This document shows positions 53,275 through 59,635 of a stretch of DNA of 64,000 bases, in pieces. The stretch's first letter is position 1. Every line of letters begins with the position of its first letter. The notes beneath the pieces are model-generated. The model was not told the DNA's origin, searched no databases, and saw only the letters and a list, made by a program, of their open reading frames with translations. The position numbers and the translations under genes were made by a program. Origin of the DNA: Dactylosporangium sucinum (GTDB lineage Bacteria; Actinomycetota; Actinomycetes; Mycobacteriales; Micromonosporaceae); assembly GCF_014647515.1 (NCBI RefSeq), contig NZ_BMPI01000006.1, positions 199,105 to 263,104 of the forward strand, given 5' to 3'.

Positions 53275-54387
53275 TCAGGAGTCACTGAAGACGTCGTACT
53301 TGATCCGGATCGCCGGGACCTGCAGCTCGGCCAGGGTGCGCAGGGTGGTGCGGACCATGACCGGGGAGCCCGAGACGAAGAAGTCGTGGTCGTGCCACGG
53401 CCCGTAGCGGGCGACGATCTCCGAGACGTTGCCGTGCTCGCCGGGGAAGTCGGGATCGTCGGTCGTCGCGGCCACGACCGACAGCCAGGGGTAGCGGGCC
53501 GCCAGGCGGTTGAGGCAGGCGAGGTCGTAGAGGTCGTCGCGGTCGCGGGCGCCGAAGAAGACATGGACCCAGCGGGTGCGGTTGGCCCGGGTCATCTCCT
53601 CGATGAGTGCCTTGATCGGGGCCAGGCCGGTGCCGCCGGCGACGCAGACGACGTCGCGGGTCGAGCGCCGGTCCAGGATCATCGAGCCCATCGGGGCGCC
53701 GAGGCGGACCATGTCGCCCACCTGCACGCGGCGGACGAGCGCGGAGCTCACCCAGCCGGCGCCGACCGCCCGCACGTGGAAGTCCAGCGAGCCGTCCGTG
53801 CGGGGCGCGTTGGCGACCGAGTACATCCGCCACAGGCGCGGCTGGTACCTGGACTCGACGCTGACGTACTGGCCGGCGCGGTACTCCAGCGGCTGCATCG
53901 GCTTGACCGTCATCACGGCGATGTCCCGGCTGCGGCGCTCGTGGTGGACGACCTCGGCGTGCCAGTAGGGCGGGTTGGCCGAGTCGGCCTCGGCGCCCCG
54001 CATCATCCGGGCGGCGATGGCCGCGTAGGCGTCGCGCCAGGCCTGGTCGAACTCCAGCGTCCACTGGTCGCCCGCGAACGTGCGCAGGGCATCCATGAGC
54101 GCGCGGCAGATCACGTCGTAGTGCTCGGGCTGGACGTGGAACTTGCGGTGGTCGCGGCCCAGCGACTCGAGGTACTCGCCGAAGCGGTCCGGGTCGTCGA
54201 CCGACTGGATCGCGGTCACGATCGCGCCCAGCAGGCGGGAGCGCTGGACGTCCATCTGGACCGGGAACAGGTCCCGCAGCTGTGGGTTGTCGAGGAACAT
54301 GCGCGCGTAGAAGTAGCTGGCGAGCTTGTCCTGCTGCTCCTCGACGAGTGTCCAACTCTCCTTCAGTAATCGCGACAGATTGCTCAT
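53275..54387 (-). CDS. Flavohemoglobin-like globin-FAD/NAD reductase
   Basis: 370 aa from ATG 54387 with a GAAGGG ribosome site. Globin domain ~1-145, with proximal His probably H80 (RDHRKFHVQPEHYDVI). The ferredoxin-reductase part follows: the FAD motif RMYSVAN (RxYS), MGSMILDRRS and the NAD motif CVAGGTGLAPIKALIEEM. Its C-terminus lacks some of the usual NADPH contacts, so it is called flavohemoglobin-like. It should bind haem and O2 and probably acts in NO or redox defence. The hemoglobin is intracellular. Confidence 0.88.
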   Translation of the reverse strand: MSNLSRLLKESWTLVEEQQDKLASYFYARMFLDNPQLRDLFPVQMDVQRSRLLGAIVTAIQSVDDPDRFGEYLESLGRDHRKFHVQPEHYDVICRALMDALRTFAGDQWTLEFDQAWRDAYAAIAARMMRGAEADSANPPYWHAEVVHHERRSRDIAVMTVKPMQPLEYRAGQYVSVESRYQPRLWRMYSVANAPRTDGSLDFHVRAVGAGWVSSALVRRVQVGDMVRLGAPMGSMILDRRSTRDVVCVAGGTGLAPIKALIEEMTRANRTRWVHVFFGARDRDDLYDLACLNRLAARYPWLSVVAATTDDPDFPGEHGNVSEIVARYGPWHDHDFFVSGSPVMVRTTLRTLAELQVPAIRIKYDVFSDS

Positions 54388-54628
54388 CGATGCCCTTCGC
54401 CGTTCAACGTAGGAGCCGTCTTGCGAATGAGGGTCACTACCTGGGATGACCACGCATCGCACTGGATGTGCGACCACGCGTGCTGAGCGACGGATTTCCC
54501 TACGACGCGCCGATCCGGGGCGCTGGACAGTTCCACCGAACGGCCGGTGTCGCACCGGCTGTGCGGCCGGCCCCGGCGCGCGGTGCGAACTTGTTGAGCA
54601 GGCGTCCGCAGCAACCGGAGGTGCACCC

Positions 54629-55081
54629 GTGCCCACGCTGTCCGATCACGAGATCCTGACCGAGCTCGATGACCGCATGCAGATGTTCATCCGCCGCCAG
54701 GAGATGATGTTCGTCGCCACCGGCGAGCCCCACGACGGCCACGACTGCACGTTCGTGACCGGCGGGCCCGGCTTCGTGCGGATCCTCGGCGTCAACCGGC
54801 TGGCCTGGCCGGAGTTCGACGACGTGAGCCTGTCCGACGCGATCGCCGACATCCGGCGCGACCCGCGGATCAGCCTGCTGTTCGTCGACTTCGCCCGCGG
54901 CGCGATCGGCCTGCACGTCGACGGCAAGGCGAAGGTGCTGGACGACGACGCGATGCGCCGGGCCTACCGGGCGCTCAACCTGGACCCGTCGCTCGACCTG
55001 GTCGCCGACCGCCGGCCGATGCGGTGGATCACGGTGTACGTGGAAGAGGCATTCCTGTCGGCGGCCGGCGAATTGGTGTGA
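54629..55081 (+). CDS. Pyridoxamine 5'-phosphate oxidase-family (FMN-binding split barrel) protein
   Basis: 150 aa from GTG 54629, with CGGAGG 7 nt upstream. The split-barrel pattern is visible: MFIRRQEMMFVATGEPHDGH, TFVTGGPGFVRILG, ISLLFVDFARGAIGLHVDGK. It should bind FMN or a related cofactor such as F420; the reaction is unknown. It is divergent from the globin-reductase gene (54387) and its 3' end overlaps the deformylase by 53 bp. Confidence 0.82.
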   Translation: MPTLSDHEILTELDDRMQMFIRRQEMMFVATGEPHDGHDCTFVTGGPGFVRILGVNRLAWPEFDDVSLSDAIADIRRDPRISLLFVDFARGAIGLHVDGKAKVLDDDAMRRAYRALNLDPSLDLVADRRPMRWITVYVEEAFLSAAGELV

Positions 55082-55724
55082 ACTTGCGGTACTCGCCGAC
55101 GGGGATCAGCCGGTCGCCGGCGTCGAGCAACTGGTGGTAAAGGACCCCGTCAAGATGGTCGATCTCGTGTTCGACCAGACGCGCGAGCGCACCTCGGAAC
55201 AGCGTTCTCCGGCATTCGCCGTCGAGCGTCTGGTGCCGCACGTGAATCCATTCCGGCCGGCGCACCTGACCGCGCACGCCGAAGAACGACAGGCATCCTT
55301 CGTAGTGTTTCCGGGCGCGCACCGGTAGCGGCTGGCTCGCCAGCACGACGGGGTTGACGAGCACCACGAGGTCGGCCCCGTCGGGCGGCCGCACGATCGC
55401 CACCCGGCGCGGGATCCCGATCTGCGGCGCCGCGATGCCCATGCCGCCGCCGAACGGGTAGAGCGTCTCGACCCGGGCCGCCATCCGGCGCAGGCCGTGC
55501 ACGGCCTGCTCGGCCTCGGCCCGCTCGGCCGGCAGGTCGAAGGGCGCGTGGTCGGTGCGGGTGAGGATGGGCGCGGCGCCCAGCTGACGGATGCCCAGAC
55601 CGGACATGAGCCGCACGAGATAGGCGCCATCGGCGAGATCACCGGCGACCGTGCGTCGCGGGTCCACTACTCGCCCTGTCGTCATCTCCGCACGATAGCG
55701 GCTGAACGACGTTCCATTATTCAT
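55029..55724 (-). CDS. Peptide deformylase-like protein
   Basis: 231 aa from ATG 55724; an internal ATG at 55685 (about 218 aa) is possible. The three PDF motifs are intact: GMGIAAPQIG (94-103), EGCLSF (142-147) and HEIDH (186-190), giving a Cys/His/His metal site. PDF removes N-formyl from nascent proteins. The genome should hold a housekeeping def elsewhere, so this is probably an accessory copy. It starts 33 bp after the HTH-PDF fusion gene on the same strand and is probably co-transcribed. Confidence 0.88.
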   Translation of the reverse strand: MNNGTSFSRYRAEMTTGRVVDPRRTVAGDLADGAYLVRLMSGLGIRQLGAAPILTRTDHAPFDLPAERAEAEQAVHGLRRMAARVETLYPFGGGMGIAAPQIGIPRRVAIVRPPDGADLVVLVNPVVLASQPLPVRARKHYEGCLSFFGVRGQVRRPEWIHVRHQTLDGECRRTLFRGALARLVEHEIDHLDGVLYHQLLDAGDRLIPVGEYRKFTPIRRPPTGMPLPRTP

Positions 55725-55732
55725 TCATTCAT

Positions 55733-55749
55733 TTCGAATGCAATTCGAA
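55733..55749. promoter_or_regulatory. TTCGAA-TGCAA-TTCGAA palindromic pair
   Basis: Two TTCGAA palindromes spaced by 5 bp sit in the 33-bp gap before the deformylase ATG, in an AT-rich patch (CATTCATTCATTT). It may bind a regulator, possibly the HTH of the adjacent fusion protein, or be a coincidence. Confidence 0.35.
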
Positions 55750-55757
55750 CGGAATCG

Positions 55758-57281
55758 TCACTCGGTGGCCGGCACCAGCGGGGCGTCCACCTCCATCCGG
55801 TGCAGGTACAGCCGACCGTCGAGGTGGTCGATTTCGTGCGCCACGAGCCGGGCGAGCGGCCCGCGGTACACCTGGATGAAACGCGTGCCGTCGGAGCGCG
55901 AACTCTCGACCGTCACCTCGCGGGACCGGCGCACGAGGCCGCGGACGTCGAAGAACGACAGGCAGCCCTCGAACTCCTCGTCGGTCTCGTCCGACTGGTC
56001 GACCAGGCGCGGGTTGAGCAGCACGACCTGGTCCGTGCCGGGCTCGCCCGGCCGGATCACCGCGACCGCGAGGCTGTCGCCGACCTGGGGGGCCGCCAGC
56101 CCCACTCCGCGCACAAAAGGGTGCAGCGCCTGGACCCGGTCGAGGGCGGCCGACATCTTGTCGACGACCTCGGCAGCGCGCGCCGACTCGCCGGGCAGGT
56201 CGAGCGGGCGGACCGGCCGGTCGAGGACGTTCTCGCCGCGCTGCAGCACGCCGGCGTCGCGGACGGCGTCGGTCGACGACGACTGCGCGTACGGCGGCTC
56301 CTCCCAGTCGTCGGGCTGCTCGACGGCGCCGACGGGCCGGGTGCCGCGGAAGCGCCACTCCAGCCGGTAGCGGTCGTGCAGCGCGGTCGTCTCGGTGTGC
56401 CACGAGAAGACCGCCCGGCCGTCCGCGGACAGCTCCTGGGTGATCGGCGTGCGCAGCGGCACCTCCTCGGCCGACAGCGTCGTCTGCACGCCCCAGACCA
56501 CCGGACGCATCCGCGCCGGGAACTCGACCTCGATGGTGAGCTGGCGGGTGGGCAGGCGCACCGAGCGCTGGAACCAGTGGCCCCACTTCTCGACGCTGAT
56601 GTGCCACGAGTACGCGATCGTGGTCCGCTGGCCCGGGTACAGCGGGAAGCGGCCCTGCGCGTTCTCGAAGAGCAGCCACGCCTCCTTGAGCGCGTCGCGG
56701 TCGGTCTTGGACCGCCACTCCATCGGCTCCCCGGCGCACGAGGCGACCAGCGCGAGCTCGTCCCAGGACAGCGGGTGGTCGCGGTGGTGGCGGTTGGAGC
56801 GCGCGGGGTCGTCCGGGTAGCGGTCGACCGAGATCCGGACCAGGTACCGCGTGATCGGTTCCGTGCCGGCGTTGTAGAGCGCACGGCGGACCGTGCACCG
56901 GTACTTGCCGTCGACGTAGGACAGGCGGGCGGTCTCCCGCTCCACGACCAGTCCCGTGCCGGGCGGCAGCCACTGGTCCGGGACGGGCGGGTCGCGACCC
57001 GGCAGCCCGACCCGGCTGCGAGCCGTGGCGCGCAGCTCGTCGTACTCCTTGTACCGCTGCCAGATGGCCCCGCCGCTCTGCAGGATCGCCTCGGCGCGGC
57101 GGGCGAAGTCCTCGGTGGGGCGGTGGCGGCGCGCCTCGACGTGACTGACGTAGGACGCGTCGAAGCCCATCGCGGCGGCCAGCTGCTTCTTGGACATGCC
57201 GCGGTCCACGCGCCACCGCGCGAACTCCGCGACGAACGCCTCAGACGCCCGCTGCACGGGAGAAGAGTCGCTCGTGGTCAT
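55758..57281 (-). CDS. HTH-peptide deformylase fusion protein
   Basis: 507 aa from ATG 57281. Residues 15-75 form an XRE helix-turn-helix (RWRVDRGMSKKQLAAAMGFD, ASYVSHVEARRHRPTEDFAR). About 95-315 is a beta-rich domain without a recognised family (LVVERETARLSYVDGKYRCT, RTTIAYSWHISVEKWGHWFQ). The C-terminal ~350-507 is a complete peptide deformylase: GVGLAAPQVG (392-401), EGCLSF (438-443), HEIDH (482-486). A DNA-binding domain joined to a deformylase is unusual. It could sense formyl peptides or control its neighbouring deformylase. No close experimental model is known to me. Confidence 0.82.
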   Translation of the reverse strand: MTTSDSSPVQRASEAFVAEFARWRVDRGMSKKQLAAAMGFDASYVSHVEARRHRPTEDFARRAEAILQSGGAIWQRYKEYDELRATARSRVGLPGRDPPVPDQWLPPGTGLVVERETARLSYVDGKYRCTVRRALYNAGTEPITRYLVRISVDRYPDDPARSNRHHRDHPLSWDELALVASCAGEPMEWRSKTDRDALKEAWLLFENAQGRFPLYPGQRTTIAYSWHISVEKWGHWFQRSVRLPTRQLTIEVEFPARMRPVVWGVQTTLSAEEVPLRTPITQELSADGRAVFSWHTETTALHDRYRLEWRFRGTRPVGAVEQPDDWEEPPYAQSSSTDAVRDAGVLQRGENVLDRPVRPLDLPGESARAAEVVDKMSAALDRVQALHPFVRGVGLAAPQVGDSLAVAVIRPGEPGTDQVVLLNPRLVDQSDETDEEFEGCLSFFDVRGLVRRSREVTVESSRSDGTRFIQVYRGPLARLVAHEIDHLDGRLYLHRMEVDAPLVPATE

Positions 57282-57477
57282 GTCCGGCCAGCCCTTACAG
57301 GGAGACGGCCCCTGTCCGGTTAGTGTCCCCGAGTCCGGCTGTTCACCACGCTCGGCGGACAGATTCCTGACAAAATGGTTGACACCACCGCTTCATCAAT
57401 CTTGATCAACCCCCACTCATCACGACGTGTCGCGTCCAAAATCACCCACAGTTACGCCACAAGCCGGACAATGAAGG

Positions 57478-57496
57478 GGTGGTTAGGCTTACCTAA
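57478..57496 (+). promoter_or_regulatory. Iron box (DmdR/IdeR-type operator)
   Basis: GGTGGTTAGGCTTACCTAA matches 15 of 19 positions of the actinobacterial consensus TTAGGTTAGGCTAACCTAA, with the inner TTAGGCTTACCTAA almost perfect. It overlaps the promoter region of the Fe-S protein gene; TATCGT at 57503-57508 is the likely -10. Repression in iron-replete cells is expected. Confidence 0.75.
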
Positions 57497-57519
57497 TCGC
57501 TGTATCGTGGGCGCTTGTC

Positions 57520-57612
57520 ATGCACTTCTGGGGGTATCCGACGGTGGTGAGGACCGAACTCGCGCGCACTGCGGTGCGCCGTGCCTCCGTCGCGTTCGGC
57601 GACCCAACGTGA
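57520..57612 (+). CDS. Short upstream ORF coupled to the iron-regulated gene
   Basis: 30 aa (MHFWGYPTVVRTELARTAVR RASVAFGDPT). It starts 12 nt past the -10 TATCGT, so nearly leaderless, and its TGA overlaps the GTG start of the next gene (GTGA). The coupling suggests a leader peptide that controls translation of the Fe-S protein. It has no ribosome site of its own and might be chance. Confidence 0.4.
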   Translation: MHFWGYPTVVRTELARTAVRRASVAFGDPT

Positions 57613-58397
57613 CCGCGCTCATCAGCCGCGGCGGCTCCCAGCCGCTCGCGCCGGTGATCGCCACCCTCACCGCGCTCGAGGCCCGGCACGGGGGGAATTC
57701 ACTCCAGGGACTGGTGCCCGGCCTGGTCGGCCTGACGGCCGAGCCGACCGGCTGGTGCAACGCGAGCGACCTGAAGGTGACCGACCTCCTGGCCGCCGCC
57801 GCGCGCCGCTGGCAGGCCCAGCCGCACGCCGCGGCCGCGCTCGCATGGAAGTGCTACTCGTACTGGGTGGCCCTGCCGGCCGTCCTCGGCTTCGCGGGGT
57901 CCCGGCGGGTGCCGCTCATGACCCCCGACCACGTCCAGGTCCGGGTGTCCGACCACCAGCCGTTCCTGACCCTCGCGCTGCGGGCCCCGGTCACCGCCGT
58001 GCTGGCCACCGACCCGATCGTCGCCACCGACACGCCCGGCCTGCTCATCGTCGAGGACGAGGAGGAACTGCTGGGGGTGCTGCGCCGCTCGCTGGTGAAC
58101 GCCCACCTGGACCCGATGGTCGACGACCTGCGCCGCCACGTCCACATCGGCCGCCGCACGCTGTGGGGCTCGGTCGCGTCGGGCGTCGCGTACGGCCTCT
58201 CCCGCGCCGCCGACTCGCTGCCGGGGCCGACGATGGACATCGCGCACCGGCTGCTGACCGCCCTGGACGCCGACGAGCTGGTCGACCTGAGCGAGCGGCC
58301 GGGCGGCGGCCTGGACATCCAGCGCCGTACGTGCTGCCTGGCCTTCACGCTGCCGACCCCGAAGGTCTGCACCACCTGCTGCATCCGCGGCCACTGA
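57609..58397 (+). CDS. FhuF-like (2Fe-2S)-binding siderophore-iron reductase
   Basis: 262 aa from GTG 57609. The C-terminal cluster motif is CCLAFTLPTPKVCTTCCIR, a CC-x10-C-x2-C pattern as in FhuF-type ferric reductases (usually ACCLLYRTPGGGTCGDCPL). The rest is a mixed alpha/beta fold (LVHISxx-like SVASGVAYGLSRAADSLPG). It probably releases iron from siderophores by reduction in the cytosol. The iron box at 57478 and the lack of a transporter gene nearby fit a stand-alone iron-starvation gene. Confidence 0.82.
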   Translation: MTALISRGGSQPLAPVIATLTALEARHGGNSLQGLVPGLVGLTAEPTGWCNASDLKVTDLLAAAARRWQAQPHAAAALAWKCYSYWVALPAVLGFAGSRRVPLMTPDHVQVRVSDHQPFLTLALRAPVTAVLATDPIVATDTPGLLIVEDEEELLGVLRRSLVNAHLDPMVDDLRRHVHIGRRTLWGSVASGVAYGLSRAADSLPGPTMDIAHRLLTALDADELVDLSERPGGGLDIQRRTCCLAFTLPTPKVCTTCCIRGH

Positions 58398-58556
58398 CCG
58401 CCCAGCCCCGCCCACGCGCCGGTCCTCAGTCGCCCCCCACGCACGCCGCACCCAGCCCCGGCGCCCGGCCCACGCACGCCGCCGCCCCCGCTCGCCGCCG
58501 CGCACGTCGCCCACGCACCCGGCCCACGCACGCTCGCCGCGCACGCCGCCCCTCCC
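58398..58556. repeat. Low-complexity CACGC/GCCGC intergenic tract
   Basis: About 160 bp after the FhuF-like gene with many imperfect copies of CCCACGCACGCCG and CCCGCC. It has no start, ribosome site or domain and gives open frames in several directions only because it lacks A and T. It may be slipped-strand or recombination-prone debris beside the palindromic element at 58557. Confidence 0.5.
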
Positions 58557-58631
58557 CGCGATCTTGGACTTGTGGTCCCCGATTTGCCGGAAATTTCACC
58601 ATAAAACCAGGACCACAAGTCCAAGATCGCG
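58557..58631. repeat. 75-bp palindromic element with 22-bp perfect arms
   Basis: The left arm 58557-58578 (begins CGCGATCTTGGACTTG) is exactly complementary to 58610-58631. The 31-nt centre is AT-richer (GGAAATTTCACCATAAAACC). Its size, perfect symmetry and position between convergent-type genes suit a dispersed palindromic (REP/BIME- or MITE-like) element rather than a terminator. No transposase is adjacent, and no second copy was seen in this window. Confidence 0.7.
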
Positions 58632-58733
58632 AGGCAAGGGGCGGCGGACCGGTGGGCGAGGGCCGCGCAGTGGCGCGGGGCGGGTCCCGCGCCGACGCCG
58701 CCCCCGAGTGACCCCGAGCGCCCCTCCTCTCCG

Positions 58734-58757
58734 CGGCATTGCACGATGGCAATGCCG
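58734..58757. promoter_or_regulatory. Palindromic site upstream of the NUDIX gene
   Basis: CGGCATTGC and GCAATGCCG (9-bp perfect arms, 6-bp centre) at 58734-58757, 40 bp before the NUDIX start. It is a candidate operator, or the end of an upstream transcript. Confidence 0.45.
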
Positions 58758-58797
58758 TCACCCAGGCACTGGGGTTGACTCACGGAGAGGCTGAGTA

Positions 58798-59322
58798 GTG
58801 GAGCCCGAGATGTTCAGCGACGATTTCGCCCTGGAGGGTGAGCCCGAGCGCGAGTTCCACCCCGGCATCGCCGGACGCATGGCCCACAAGACCGTCGCGA
58901 GCGGCGCGCTCATCCGGGATCCGGACGGCCGCATCCTCTTCGTCGTGCCGAACTACAAGCCGTACCTCGACCTGCCCGGCGGCATCGTGGAGACCGGCGA
59001 ACCGCCGTCGCTGGGCTGCCGGCGGGAGGTCCGCGAGGAGGTCGGGCTCGACCTGCCGATCCACCGGCTGCTGGTCGTCGACTGGACGCCGGGCCGGGGG
59101 CCGTGGAGCGACCAGGTGCAGTTCGTCTTCGACGGCGGGGTCATCCCGGCCGGCACGCCCTTGCGACCGCAGGACGACGAGCTGACCGGGGTGCGTTGGG
59201 AGTACCTCGAGTCGGCCGACGTCCGCCCGTCGCTGCGCCGCCGGCTGGAGCTCGCGATGCGCGCCGTCGAGACCGGTGCCACCCTCCACGCCGAGTTCGG
59301 GCACTTACTCAGCGGAGCGTGA
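58798..59322 (+). CDS. NUDIX hydrolase
   Basis: 174 aa from GTG 58798, GGAGAGG seven nt upstream; ATG 58810 is an alternative. The Nudix box GX5EX7REUXEEXGU is seen as GGIVETGEPPSLGCRREVREEVG. It should cleave nucleoside diphosphate linkages; the substrate is unknown. No neighbouring gene points to a pathway. The C-terminus (RLELAMRAVETGATLHAEFG) is helical. Confidence 0.9.
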   Translation: MEPEMFSDDFALEGEPEREFHPGIAGRMAHKTVASGALIRDPDGRILFVVPNYKPYLDLPGGIVETGEPPSLGCRREVREEVGLDLPIHRLLVVDWTPGRGPWSDQVQFVFDGGVIPAGTPLRPQDDELTGVRWEYLESADVRPSLRRRLELAMRAVETGATLHAEFGHLLSGA

Positions 59323-59595
59323 TCAGGTACTTACCTTCGATCGGGGGAAACCGGACGGCGCGAACCGGCCTCTGACCAGCGCGGGAGCCTGATCCGTTCG
59401 TGGCCTGACGATCAAGTGGTGATCCACGCACACTCTGCTTCGTGAGCATTCAACGAAGCAGCGTCGGTCATACTCCCCGGCACCGGGCCTCCGGTCCCGC
59501 CGCCCGAATGCTGCGCAAGGTGCGCTGGCTCCGGATGATGCACCCGCGCCGGGCGGCTCCGGTGCGCACGGAGCCGGACGCGGCGTGCCGTGCCG
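59323..59595. other. Intergenic region after NUDIX
   Basis: About 270 bp holding a TGCTTCGT/ACGAAGCA hairpin (59436-59443/59453-59460) that could end the NUDIX transcript. A plus-strand frame from about 59441 encodes an Arg-rich stretch (RMLRKVRWLRMMHPRR) with high GC3 but runs into the downstream terminator and has no ribosome site. No supported gene. Confidence 0.4.
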
Positions 59596-59629
59596 CGTTG
59601 GTCGCGGGGCGTCGACCCCGCGACCAACG
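59596..59629 (-). terminator. Terminator of the Gly/Tyr-rich membrane protein gene
   Basis: CGTTGGTCGCGGGG (59596-59609) pairs perfectly over 14 bp with 59616-59629, with loop CGTCGA. It begins 6 bp beyond the gene stop at 59636. Confidence 0.85.
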
Positions 59630-59635
59630 AGAGGC

